Source of the DNA: Chrysogorgia sp. JL179-B06
Lineage: Eukaryota > Cnidaria > Anthozoa > Scleralcyonacea > Chrysogorgiidae
Reading direction: 5' to 3'
Length of the DNA: 64,000 bases
Assembly: GCA_035772405.1 (NCBI GenBank)
Contig: JAYKKM010000044.1
Location: forward strand, 650,001-714,000
Positions 1 through 14,300 of the stretch are shown piece by piece. The position numbers were made by a program, and so were the translations under genes. Every line of letters starts with the position of its first letter. Position 1 is the stretch's first letter. Below the pieces are notes generated by a model. That model saw only the letters and a list, made by a program, of their open reading frames with translations, had not been told where the DNA came from and searched no databases.

Positions 1-34
1 CTGTTTAATATTTTTGTTCTTGGTGTTTTTCTAG

Positions 35-2282
35 GGAACATATTACCCATTTTCATCTAATGGCCGAGCATTCACAGCTCTGCCTTGTATGCGTCGTAAA
101 AGGTGTTCTGCTGTACCCGATGGTTTGGCATGGAATCTTGACAGTTTGATTGTGTCTTTATCCGAAATTGTAAGCATTCACCCAAAGCTTGCATCCAGTA
201 CACTGTCTCCACACAGACTGAATCACATATCCCTTATCGATTTTCCCTATTTATGTTTTCAATTAGCTCGCTGTTGGTTCACCACCAGGTGTATGGGTTT
301 GTAGTACAGACATGATGTTGGGTGTTCCTCCAGAGACTGGTAAGCTTCAGATTTCAGGGTTTATTTGCCAATTGAATGAGTATATCACACAGTACTGTAC
401 ATATATTTTATGCTGTACAAGTTGATTTATTAACAAAAGAATGAAAAAACTTCAAATTTTATATTTCTGTGATTTATTGTACCCAGCTATTTTGATGGAA
501 AATTGATGTGCCAATGATAAACCTAGATATTATTTTTAATTACCTAATGTACTTACTGTATGTTTTTTATAACAATTGTATATTAAATGTTTTTTCAGTT
601 ATTGACTGGTCTGATGCAAAAGGAGTTCGTATTTTCTCCATTCCTTCTGATCCTGACTATGCCAAAGAACATGGAGTAGTTCAATTAGGACACAATGTAT
701 GCTAGCTGTTTGAAAATGTTTGAATTGCTTTGTTGCCTGTACAGTACATCAGTGCTCGAAACAACGCTGCCAAGTTTGGCTGTCAGCATGACCGGTCAGA
801 TGTAAATTTGGACAGTCCGATATAACATTTGGGCGGTCAATCATTTCCCCTTAATTTGTGCATTAAAAACAAGAGTGTTCTTTCCTTGATTTACTTATGA
901 CATGCCATAGACATTTTGTTAAAAGGCGAAGTCGAGTGTCGCTAGAAATGATATAGACATGTCACACAGACACCCAGCTGTTGCTCAATGCTTAATTCAG
1001 TCAGCGTAATGTTACTAGTGAAAAAATGCCAAGGTCTGACCCATGGCTACCACATTGAACAAACAAAACGGCAAGCAATGCAATGCAAGCAATACAATAC
1101 AATACAATACAATACAATACAATACAATACAATACAATACAATAATACAATACAAGCAATACAATACAAGCAATATGCAATGCAAGCAATGCAATGCAAG
1201 CAATATGCAATGCAATGCAATGCAATGCAATGCAATGCAAGCAATATGCAATGCAATGCAATGCAATGCAATGCAATGCAATGCAATGCAAGCAATATGC
1301 AATGCAAGCAATATGCAATGCAAGCAATATGCAATGCAAGCAATATGCAATGCAAGCAATATGCAATGCAAGCAATGCAATACAATGCAACGCAATGCAA
1401 TGCAAGCAATGCAAGTAATGCAATGCAATGATAGCAATACAATACAAGCAATACAATGCAAGCAATGCAATGCAATGCAATACAAGCAATGCAATACAAT
1501 ACAAGCAATGCAATACAAGCAATGCAATGCAAGCAATGCAAACAATGCAAGCAATGCAATGCAAGCAATGCAATGCACGCAATGCAAGCAATGCATTACA
1601 AGCAATGTAATGCAAGCAATGCATTACAAGCAATGTAATGCAAGCCATGCAAGCAATGCAATGCGGTGCAATGCAAGCAATGCAATGCAAGCAATGCCGT
1701 TTTGGCAGTATTGTAGTTGTACTTCCATGGTTCGTTAAAATATGACTGGTTATGCTGACCTCACATAACTGATTTCGGGTGGTCAAATCATGAAAGTCGG
1801 GATGATCACTGACCCGCTGTTATTTCGACCGCTATTACATAATACAGTATTATATATTGTATATAAACACGTTGATATTTCTGATATAGTAATCCTTTTT
1901 TCAGAATGAAGTTGATAATATTTTTTACCTGGTATCAGATGAGGAAATAAAGAAATGTAAATTGAGTGATGGTCAAGTTCTAATTGTATGTAGAACATTT
2001 CAAAATATTATCTTTTAGTGCACCAATGAATTCATGTTGCAATAAGTAGTTTATGTTGTTCACACAGGCTCCAGTGTTGGTCTATGTTAGTGAAGATACG
2101 GCCCAGAAGTTCTTAAGCATTTTGTCATTCTCTCCAATGGATAGTTGCACTTACCTGGGTCTTGATCAGGGTGCTCAACCATGCCAGGTAAAATTTTCCA
2201 ATCTGTGAATGTCCTTTCTATTTTTCAGTCTATTTGTTTCTTAATCTGTTCTGTTTGTTTCTTTGTTCTGCCTGTTTATTTA

Positions 2283-2361
<79 letters not shown>

Positions 2362-5300
2362 GATTGAGGACAAGCATGAGTGTACGCCAGTAACGAAGTA
2401 AATTTACTTCGTTACTTTACTTTAGTAAACAAATCAGTATTTACTTGTAACGAAGTATATTTTTCAACAAATACTTTTTACTTGTAACGAAGTAAAATTT
2501 TTGTTAAATAATTACTTTTTAACTTCGTTACTTTGTGTTTTATCGCGAAATACTCGGTCCACTCTATCCATCCGCTGGAGATCTAGAGTGGAGAAATCGC
2601 GTGAACTGTTGAGTTGGCGCCGCCAAACAGCGCCCAGATTATTAAAAGTACAGTACCAGATTATCAATTGTCGTTTGTCATGTTGGTTAGTGGTTCGAGA
2701 ATATATGGTTTGTTTCAGGACTTTTCTGGAATATTTTTTTGCCATACTTTTACTTTTACTTAAGTAAGATTTTCAGGCCATACTTTAACTTTTATTTAAG
2801 TATAAACTGAGGAGTTATTTTTTACTTTTACTTAAGTAGAAAATATCAGTAATTTGCTGAACACTGTTGAGGAGACACCAAGGCGAGATACCGCCACAGA
2901 AAAGTTTGTCGGGAAATTCGGATTTTTGTAGGCAAATTTGCCAACGTAAGCACCAGTTTACATTGGGCAAAAACGTCGTTTTCTAACGCATAAATTAAAC
3001 TTTTACTAGCAGTACACGTAATGTATGGTCACATATAATTGACGTATACTACTAGGGCTCAACTGCGAAGTGCTCCTTCGTTGGAGATAATGAATGCAAA
3101 TCCATTGAAACCAAGATTTACAGTTATTATTGGAGATTCGATTGTAAAATATATTGGATCTGAAAATAGCTTGAATCACTGAAATAGTTGGTAAACATGG
3201 TTATATTTAGATGCAGTCGTTTTTGAAACCGTTCAAAACACTCGATAAAACACTGCTGCTCGTACGACGGGGAAATCTTACAGCTGCTGTATTTCCAGAA
3301 GCTTATTTGCATCTTGTTAATAGATAACGTCATCATCGGTTGTATGAGGGTATAAATAGGGATCCTAACTTTACAACGATCACCCCTGATGAAGACACTA
3401 GATTGGAGTGTCGAAACGTTGCGTCATGGACAGTAACTTTTAAAGTTACGTTCAAAAAACTTTTTAAAGCCAGAGTAGCGTCAAACTTTGTCCAATGTTA
3501 TTTTATATATTCTTTTATTGAAGACCTTATTGTGTTAATATATATACACTGCTGTAGTGAATGTGGGTACATGGACGATCGTATCCTAATTCCTCAGAAA
3601 AATGATTCTGAGTCCCGGACAGGAATCGAACCTGTAACCTTCTGATTGCCGGTGATACGAGCTTGACGATCGTCCATGTATCGTCTGTCTACTCCAAGCT
3701 CTCCCACATTCACTACATGAGCAGTGTACATATTAACACATCCAAACATTACCGATACTAGAAATACGTATACGCAACAACCCCTCGCCCAAAGATATAT
3801 AGATATATAGTAACCAGTACGTCATTGTAACCTTCGCTCTCCATCTGAGTCTCGGTGGCTCAATGGTTAGAGCGTCTCACCGGCAATCAGAAGGTTACAG
3901 GTTCTATTTCTGTCCAGGATTCAGAATCATTTTTCTGAGGATACGAGCTTGACGATCGTCCATGTATCGTCTGAAGACCTTATTGATAATTTTTTACTTA
4001 GCAATATATCCTGTCATTGTATAGCTGGCATTCGTCTGGGACATTCTTTTACCAATGGCTAAGGATGTAAATGAAAAAGATTTTGTAAGCGGAGACCGTA
4101 GTATGTCATATGGACGTAAGAATTTAGTTGACGGCACGATTGCGGAAACCCGTCGTAGCTCGAACAAGAGTGACATCTCTCAGGAATCCCAGTTTTTCAT
4201 GAAGGAAGCACGGAAGATTTTATGGCGAGAATTACGGGGCACTTCGTTAAAAACTAGTGAGTATGGCCTGCATTGTTTATTAGCGACCTTTAGATTGAGT
4301 ACGAGTACGAAGACGAACTTTTCTGCGCACTGGAGAAACCACAATGGAAAAGAACCATGCGCAATGGTAAACTCGTCTTCGTCCTCAAATCTAAAGGTCT
4401 CTATTAGCAACACAACGACAGCAGGTTAGCAAGGCTCCGAGCTGTATTACATTTAAAGTCATGCCTATCTCACGTTTGGGGATTTTATATATTCGTAATA
4501 TTTGGGTCTTAATCATAATATATCTTGTCAGCCGAAAATTTCATCTTCATGGACTTTTTTTGCTGTCAAAGTTACCGGATGTGATATGTCACAAGAGGCA
4601 TTCCAAACCAGTTTTCTTTTGTTATTTACCACAAAAATGCCTCTTGTGACATACTCAGGAAGACTGGGTGCCAGTACATCATGTCTGAGGGCACTAATGT
4701 ACTACTCATTATCTAGAATGTTTGGATCAATTGGTTATTGGTGAAAATAGCTATCGTCTCTGGGTCATTTTTAAGAATATTAAAATCCCGGCTTATGATA
4801 TCCCTAATGTTATACTTTTAGTTCCGTTATGTAAAACAAGTACATTCAAGGGCTCGTACTTCAACCGGACTGTTCATGCATTTATGGAACTCATTATGCA
4901 AAACAGCTTCACCTACTAGCTTCCTGACATTATCTAGTTTTAAGAACTTTCTTCGTCGCACTTGTTCGTCCTTACTTATTTCTGTTTTTGATGTAGATAT
5001 TCCATGTACTTGGTCTCTTGTTCGTGACTGCCCTTGTCACAGATATTAATTAGTTTTTCTTATGTCATTGTTTTTTATGTATATTTGTATATAAAAGGGG
5101 TGCCTCGCATGGGCTATTAAGACCCGTTCGCACCTTTCCCGTTTGAGTTATATACTTGTATGTAGTTTTATTTAATTTATCCCAATAAAGTTACAACATC
5201 AACTTTGGAGTTACTTTGATTTATTTTAGTTATTCTTGATGGTGCCTGCTTTGACTACATGTCAGCCTCTGGCAAAAACCACAGAAGACAAATGCTTCAT

Positions 5301-8300
5301 TGTCCGCTTCCTTTGGTTGACGTGAACAACAACCTTCCATTTTCCTATACCAGAGTAGTGCATAGCTATATAGAGGTGAGGAATGTCTTGACATCAGTAT
5401 CAGTACAATTTGTATGAGCTATAATGAAGCCTGTTAGTAACCGCTCCACTATGTTGGCTGGTATTAATTGCTTTTTGTAATTGAGTTCTTCTCTGCTCCG
5501 AATGCATTTCTCCATCTCATCAATCAATTTTCTTAATTTCATATTTCTCTTAGGCTAGCTGCAAGGTGGATGACAGCTGTGTTATCATTAATAGTTTCTT
5601 TGAACAGCAGACCGAAATCAAGAAACACTGTGTTGTATCTCATTGTCATCTAACTGTATGTATTTCTGGTTGTTGAGCTTGCAGGTGTTAAAGTGCTTAT
5701 AAACCCAAAATGGGTTTTTGGTGATTCGGATAGAGCATAAAAAGTTAGTTAATAAGTTCTGGATTAGTTTTTGCGTTAAACTTTTAGTTTCGGAGATATA
5801 ACGGCTCAAACATGCAAATTGTGCCATTTTTTGGAAAAAAGTAGCGCCACCAAAATAACACACATAGACCTGGATCCGAGGAACCCATCTTCAACAACAA
5901 CTAGGCTTTTGTATGGGAGAAGACAGCTATCTTAAGAGTTTTTATTGAAAAATGCTCAAACGATGTGTCTTTACGATGTTACCTTGTCTACTCGAATTGT
6001 AATATATTTTTATAAGTATTGAAACATAACACGTTCCTCGGATCCAGTCTCCCGGCCTGCGCTACTTTTTTCACAAATTGTGATTGAGCCCTTATATCTC
6101 CGAAACTAAAAGTTTAACGCAAAAACTAATCTAGAACTCATTAACTAACTTTTTATGCTCTATCCGAATCACCAAAAACCCATTTTGGGTTTATAAGCAC
6201 TTTAACGATGTTGCAGGTGCACTATTTGTGCTTAAAATGTCTATATATGCCATGTATTTCGAACTGAATTTTCCACTGCATAATCAATTTAATATCGTTG
6301 TCATGTTGTTGTTGATGTTGTATTGTCTGCATCACTTCTCGTTTGCTATTTCAGGCACCTATTTCAGTTGGGCAAGGCTGTATTCTTACTGGACTATCTG
6401 CTGAAGAGTTAACAGTGAGTCGGACAACAACAAAATGTTAACAATTATTTATTTTCGGATAACCCCGACGAACAAGCTATTATATGCTATTATTATTTGT
6501 TTTAAATATCCCTAAAGTGAATAGCGTAACTGTTAAGAACAGTTTCTATTGTAGAACCCCTAGGATATTCAACTCTCTACCATCACATCTGCGAGATGTT
6601 AACCTTTCTATTGGTCAATTCAAATCTGAACTGCTAAAACATTATCATTATACAACCGAACTCGTGTACGAGTAAAAACCGTACGTGTAAAATGTCACCT
6701 GTGTCGTCTCCTGTCTATAGTCTTCTTGTTAAAATGTGCTGTTTGGGTATTCCCTGCTACTCAATGTGGCAAAGCTTGTAAATAAAAATAATAAATAAAT
6801 ACGTAAATCTATAGGCTTGACGTCAAAGCTCCAGATATCGTATATTATCTGTATGCAAACAACCAATCAAAATCGATAATATTAGCAGCACAAACCAGTA
6901 TTTAGTCCACTGCGAGATTTTAATGTGTGATGAAATATAATATGAAAGATCTCGAGAATTCAAAGAATCCAAAGATGCGCGACAAGATGGATTTTAAATA
7001 GGTGAAATTTCATATAAGGAGAGACTGCAAACTTTAGATATGTTATACTGCTCTGCTATGACAGAGAAATTCGAGACTTGGTCCTTTTTTTACAAGGCAC
7101 TCTATGGTCACATAGACTTGAACATATGTAACTATGTTAGTTTTATTAATCACGACTGCAAACACGACTTACTTTAAATCCTAGTCTTATATACTTAAAG
7201 TTCCGTTATGTAAAACAAGTACATTCAAGGGCTCATACTTCAACCGGACTGTTCATTCATGAAACTCAGTCAAAGCAGCTTCACCTACTAGCTTCCTGAC
7301 ATTATCTAGTTTTAAGAACTTTCTTCGTCGCACTTGTTCGTCCTTAACTTATTTCAATTTTTGATGTAGACATGCCATGTACTTGGTCTCTTGTTCGTGA
7401 CTGCCCTTGTCACAGATATTTTGTAGTTTTTCTTATGTCATTGTTTTTTATGTATATTTGTATATAAAGGGGGTGCCTCACATGGGCTATTAAGACCCGT
7501 TCGTACCTTTCCCGTTTGGGTTATATACTTGTATGTAGTTTTATTTAATTTTCCAATAAAGTTATTACATCAGCACTGAATTTAAATTGGGATATTTTAA
7601 AATAAATGCTTATTTTTACAAATCCATTCACGGACTTTTTCCGCCCGTTTTTTTCTCTTAGTCTAATTTACTGGCCTTGATTTCTTTCAGGACTCGACTT
7701 TTAAATGTGAAATCCCTGAACACACAGTCCTCCAGGCTTTTCAACTTTCAATGGACACATTTTCTCCTGACTTTCAGTCCAAGCGGATAATGGTTGTGTT
7801 TGGTGTTTACGATAATTTAAAGGTAATTCGCTTGTTTTAACTTTGATCTTCTTTCAATCCCATCCTTTGTTGATAATGAATGAATGCATTTTAACCTCTT
7901 TCTGCATTTTAAAGATCCCTGTGTCGGATTCACGCAGTACATACTGTAATAAATCGTGGAACGACTTCTTTGAGAGAACTGGTATTCATTCCAGTGAGCT
8001 TTGGGGACCTGACTTGGTAAGCTGGATTGTTTTATTTCACTTTTTATGTTTGTTGTTTGTTTGTTTGCTTGTTTGTTTGTTTGCTTGTTTGTTTGTTTGT
8101 TTGTTTGTTTGTTTGTTTGTTTGTTTGTTTGTTTGTTTGTTTGTTTGTTTGTTTATTTGTTTATTATTGTTTCTTATTTTTAGTCTGAGATGAAACGTTC
8201 ATTTTTCAATGCGAAACTATTTCCATTATTTTACCCGTCAACAAATGTCTGTTTACGCGACATGATGTGGCTTAGGGGAGCTCACTCCAGCCAAGACGCA

Positions 8301-11300
8301 GTGAAATGGTAACATATTGTGCAATAAATCATAGTTAGTAGATGGGATGGTTTGGAAGGTCTGCAAAAGTCATTGTTCTAAGTTGTTGTTCACTTATCTC
8401 TATCTCTCTATATCTCTCTATCTCTCTTACTATCTCTCTCTATCTCTATATATACCTCTCTATATCTCTCTATCTCTCTTACTATCTCTCTATATCTCTT
8501 TATTATATACCTCTCTATCTCTCTCTATCTCTCTTACTATCTCTATATATACCTCTCTATATCTCTCTATCTCTCTTACTATCTCTCTCTCTATCTCTCT
8601 CTATCTCTATATATACCTCTCTATATCTCTCTCTATCTCTCTATCGCTATCTGTTTGTCTCTCTCTCTCTATCTTTCCGTTCAGATTTAATTAGTGTAGT
8701 CCTTCATCGTCACGTGTCCATAGAATTTCCTTTCTCAAACCAATAACAAACACTTTCTCCAATACTATTATAACATTGCAATGCAAATAGGAGAGGTCTT
8801 TTGTTGCGCGATAAGTGATGATTAAACATAACTTCGAAACAAATTGTGAGATCTCGATCGCGCGAAAGACCTAAAAGGTGCCACCCTCTCCAAGAGACTA
8901 TTTACTATCGACTATCTAGTCTCTCACGCGGACTAATGGCAAGACAACTAGTAGTCTGCGATGGCAGTCTGCCTCTCGCCCGCACCCCCTGTTTCTCTTC
9001 CGTTCCCGGGGGGGAAGTGGCATGCTGCTATCGCAGACTAGACAACTAGACGAAGTTGGTCTATCGTTATTCGTCTTCGTGAAGGGATAACTTTGATTGC
9101 CTGATCACAAACTCTAACGTGTGGAATATCAAACTTTACCAAATGCGGTAGGAAAAAATAGCCACGGCATAACGACCCTTTATAAGTAAGTCACCCTGTT
9201 CGGGCTTAAGATTAATTTCATAGGGAAAATCCAACGCTACCTCATTCCTTTGATGTATTGGGTAAATTTGACAGTTTGTTTACATAAGACTCGAATGATT
9301 TACATAAGACTCGAACGAACCAATGGGAATTTAGCCGATACTTTTTGTGGAGTTTGTGCGCTTTTATGAATAAGATTTTGGCAGGCGTTACTTTCGCCTC
9401 TCCATTTTCCTCCCCGAATTCCGCCCGCTTCAGATTTCTCCCCCCCTCCCAAACGAAACGCCTGCCACGCAGGCTACCAATACAATAACATGACCATTGC
9501 GTCATCGTGAAAGACAATGGAGCTTCCAAACCATCCCCTCTACTAACTATGGATAAATTATAATTGAATGTAATTATTTAAAATCCTACAAACGCAAATT
9601 TGATAGTAATTTTTTCCCTTCTTGTTAGTTGGCGTTCTTCCTGGAGGTTGTCTATGAAAGAAATCCTAGACATGATTGATGTGGCCGGAGAATTTGAACG
9701 ACAAAGGTGGGGAACGTTTTAGTTGTAGTATCATGCACCATCTCCTAATTCTCACACATGTCCAGGCAATCTCATGTGCAAAACATTTAAATGTTATACA
9801 AGTCCAATAAAATAATAAGTTCTAAGGATTTATGGTGAAGGAAAATTTCGAGTGTTGAAATATATACATTTTAAGACCAAACCGGGACCAGTTGCGATAA
9901 ATGGAACTTCAAGGCCTTCCGGATGGAATTGAACCCGCGACCCTGCAATGCTAGTGCAGTGCTAGTGACCACTGAGCTACGGAAGCCGTTGGCGAGAGCC
10001 TAGTCATGAGTTCTGTATATATATTGGTGGTAATACCGGGATAAGATTCTGGGTATATTACAGGTAATATTAGGCATTATTATACTTATATATATAGGCC
10101 TAATATTGCTTGTAATATACCCAGAATTTTATCCCGGCATTATATTATATATACAGAACTCGTGACTAGGCTCTTGGCAACGGCTTCCGTAGCTTAGTGG
10201 TCAGAGCACTGCACTAGCATCGCAGGGTCGCTGGTTCGATTCCAGCCGGAAGGCCTTGAAATTGCATTTTTCGCAACTGGTCCCGGTTTGGTCTTGTATA
10301 TTTAATGATTTAATTAATTAATTAAGAATCAACTTGTATGTTACGCTAAAAGCGCAACACAAAAACTTGAATTTACATAAGATAAGAGAGATATGAAATT
10401 TACATAATATTAAATTTAAAAAGCTAAAAAGTCTTATTAATATATAATTTTGTCCTCGAGTTTGTCTAATCCTGGGTACAACTGTCCCATAATTTTAAAG
10501 TCTGACAAATAAACGATTTAGAAAACCTGTCAGTGTTGCATTTAAATAACGGAAAGGTTCTTGGGGCTCTTAGAGAATATGAATGTTCTTTAGGTACGGG
10601 GAGGAGTTTATTTAGTTTGTTGGTATCGTCGAGAACAATGGATCTATAAAGTTTATGACAAAGGTGCTGTCTTCGGTCTGCTAGAGTTTCCAGTTTCAGG
10701 AACCTAAGGGCCTGTTTATATGATCCCGGTACACCGGGACGTCCCGTGATCTCGGCTTGTATATAATTTACTGTTATTTTTGCAGTTGTGTTTATATGGA
10801 GACCGAGATCCCAGTACACCGAGACAGATTTTTTCCATATAAACGCAACATCCCGGTACACCGGGATGAAGTGAATTGAAATTTAAAACGTCGTCTGAAC
10901 CTGGTAAAATATCCAAAAAGTGACAAAATGAAAAAAACATTCGTTGGGATGCTTTTTATGCGAATAAAATTATTTTTTGTTTCATTGAGAAATTATTATC
11001 AATTATTATCAACATTTTCACGCATCCCGGTCACCCGGGACATCCCGGTGTGCCGAGATCATATAAACCAGGGATGAAAACGTCTCGGGCAACCGGGACA
11101 TCCCAGGATCATATGAACAGGCCCTCAGTCTCTCACTGTAAGATGACAATATATTCCAACAATATATTCCAACACTCGAAATTTTCCTTCACTATAAGTC
11201 TTTAGAACAATACAATAATAGTTGTTTTATTAGGCATTTCATTAATTAGTATATCATAGAACAAAATTATTAAGACGGCGAAGGACATTCGTTATTTCAC

Positions 11301-14300
11301 AAACCGAACTGAAGGATAACAAACAAGGAACAAAATATCGTTTTCACGTCAAGAACGATTCAGCACAAAAATTTTATTTTTTTTTAAATTTCCGTACACA
11401 TAAATTTGAAAACAAAACTGTTTCGAGACATCTTAATAAGTCTTCGATGTTTCCTTTATTCTTAGATGGTTATACTTCGAGGTTGGTAAACGTCAAATGA
11501 CGGTGACCTTGGCAGGAGAGAAAAACAACTGTTTACTGCCATTTTTCAAAAATTGTGTGGTGGAAAACTACTCTGTGAAACTCCTAAAAGAGTTGGATAA
11601 AGGTTAGTCAAGTAACAACCCACGTGATCTGACTGTGAGCGAAAGGGACTGGAACAGATGGAGTAGAATAGAAATCTATTTCGACAATATCGGACCACCA
11701 TTCAGGGTCTTATTTGACTAATAATTGATGAGAAAGTGCTGGTTTTGCAATAATAATACCAGCAAATGGTTTACAAGACCGTTTATGAAAGGGAAAAATA
11801 GTATCGACGGAAGGAAAAGATATCGCAAATTAAAGTTGGAGAGTTTGTCTAATTTCGACGCCATGTTTGTTTCTCAAATATGACATCACTGAGTGTGATT
11901 CTATCTCGTATTATGCCTAGGAAGCTCCTCTAGTTTCTCGCAAATAAAGGGTTTATTTCGACTAATTTCCATCCAAAAAGCATTCACAACAGCTATCACT
12001 ATGTGATCGCTATTCAAAACAACTCCACTGCCGATAAAGAAGCACGCAATTACGTCATATTTTCAAAACAAATATGACGTCAAAATCCTCAAATTTTCAA
12101 CTTGAACTGGCGATATCTTCTTAACTAAATTGATAGGAATGCTTACTTTGGAAATAAACTAAAGTCAGTAAGATCTTTCATATGAACTACATTTGTATTT
12201 TAGCTGGAGTATCCCGTTAAGAACATTGTACTACAAGTCGGACCACCACTCAGGGTCTTAAAAATAATTGAGGAGAAAGTGCTGCCTTTGCAATAATACC
12301 AGCAAATGGTAAGACTTTCGGGTCTTCTCGGATAACGACCTTAAATCGTAGGCCCTCGGAACCTAGACTGTTGGGGTATTCCGTTCACCTAAAAGAGTGA
12401 TAAACATAATAAACGAAACGAAACGAAAGGGAAATCACCTTATTTATTTGACTGTCTATGGTTTATACCAATACTATGTGCGGAATATAATCTAAATTTC
12501 AATTATTGTTCTAGTGGCTTGTACAACGCCATCTGCTGCTTGCGTGGCTCGAACTCTCTCCTGTATTGCTGATGTTCTTGGAGAAATGGCTGGTGATAAA
12601 GTTGGTCTAAGGAGTGGCCCGGCGGCGAATGAATCTTGGATGCATGCCTACCGACTCTTGGAGGTACGAGATGTTATAGATAAGATAAGATAACATAAGA
12701 TGAGATGAGATGAGATGAGATGGAGATGAGATGAGATGAGATGAAGATGAGATGAAGATGGAGATGGAGATGGAGATGGAGATGGAGATGAGATGAGATA
12801 AAAGAGCATTGCCAAACTGAATGCTCATGCGCTGGTCACATTTGCGTTTGGTCAGAAAAGAAGTTGTAACTTTCTAATTTTTTAGCCTAAGTACTGGCTA
12901 CTTACATACTCAAAAGATGTTCCCAATTCGAATTGGAAGTACTATATTTTTGCAATTCTTTCTACGTTTGCCTTTGAGCGCTTGTCGCCAGCTAGTACTC
13001 TGAAAGTAATGGGTCGAGTACGAGTTGTGACATCATCCAATCAACAGGGAGACTTCTAGATACGGTTTTAGATATTGTAGATATTATCACTGTCACTTGA
13101 TGACATTAATAAGTCTTGCAGTGTACAAAGGTCAAGAAAGCGAAGCAAATTCAGCTAGCATGTACATGCAACAAGAACAAGGTTGATTGGATGACGTCAC
13201 GAAAGCAGACCGCTGGTTAGAAATTGCGGGCCGATCAAGCGACAACTTAAAAATGGCGGCAAATTTAATTTTTCAAAACACACAATTTTTATCGCAGTAG
13301 CACTTTCAATTCTGTTGTCATTTTAGAAGAAAAATATCACCCAAGGTGTCACGGAACTTGCCTGTCAAAGAGATAAATGGTTAGGAAGGTAAATAACGCG
13401 ATATTGATCTCATACTGGACTTTGTCGTTTTGTATGTTGCTGTGTTTAAAACTTGCTGCTTTATTACAGACCCGACTTGTTGATTCGAGCAGCTCGTCAT
13501 TATGAAGGAGCGATGCAAATTTTGGTCAGGCATGCTGTGATGACAGCGCGACAGGTACAGTGGGGTGGGTTAGTGAGGGACAGAGAGGAGACATCGTGGA
13601 TAAATCGTGGTGTCAACCGTGAAACATTGCACGCTCGGTCGGCCATTTTTTTAAGCACGAAATTCCCTTGGTGAACTCATCCGTAAATATCTTGTCAATC
13701 CTTGATATAAATTATTCATTTTGTCTTTTAATTGAAAGAAGACATACCTTAGAAAGTAATTATTTCTGCATTTTGAAGATTTTTGAAGATTTTTGCTTCT
13801 TCTCTTTGTTTTTGAAATATTTCAGTTTGTTTGATATGCAAATGTCTGGAATTTCGTCACACATGCATAATGACTTACCGGAGACGTTTGTGTATCACTT
13901 TCATTCTCAAACGAAATCCTTAAAATCAATAAGTTTGGTGTTGTGGGAGAAACACGCGCACATGTTATTCACACTTCAGTGTTTTCATTTCATGAAGGCA
14001 AAGATATATAACATTCTCTGATAAGTCATTATTAATTCTGGCCCTTTCTCGATATATGAGCAACCGAAATTTAAAATTATAGCATCAATCCAAGTCAGTT
14101 TTAGGGTTAGGATTTGGGTTAGGATTAGCGTTAGGATTAGGGTGTACGGATTGGTTTGTATTTCGGTTTGTTCATATATCGAGAAAGCGCCGAAATTCCA
14201 GACATCTGCAAATTAATAGTTGTTTTTTTTGTTCATAGTGGTAATATATGTAGTAGGCTTTATCTTATAATGAAACTGTAATAAGTTTTATAAGTAAATT

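Larger units (their letters stand above)
9819..11208. mobile_element. Composite element bounded by 39-bp inverted repeats
   Basis: 9819-9857 (GTTCTAAGGATTTATGGTGA...) and 11170-11208 (...TCACTATAAGTCTTTAGAAC) are inverted near-copies. They enclose the tRNA-like foldback, a LINE fragment and a further foldback, so insertions are nested. The whole block lies between FCSK exons at 9706 and 11466. Confidence 0.55.

Noticed and set aside
1001..1786. Several long frames on both strands
   Set aside because: Produced by an AATGC/AATAC pentanucleotide array that lacks stops in many frames; lies inside an FCSK intron.
10183..10254. Functional tRNA-Ala(AGC) gene
   Set aside because: Structure is close, but the first acceptor pair fails, the anticodon stem has a mismatch and the unit is embedded in a repeated SINE-like foldback.
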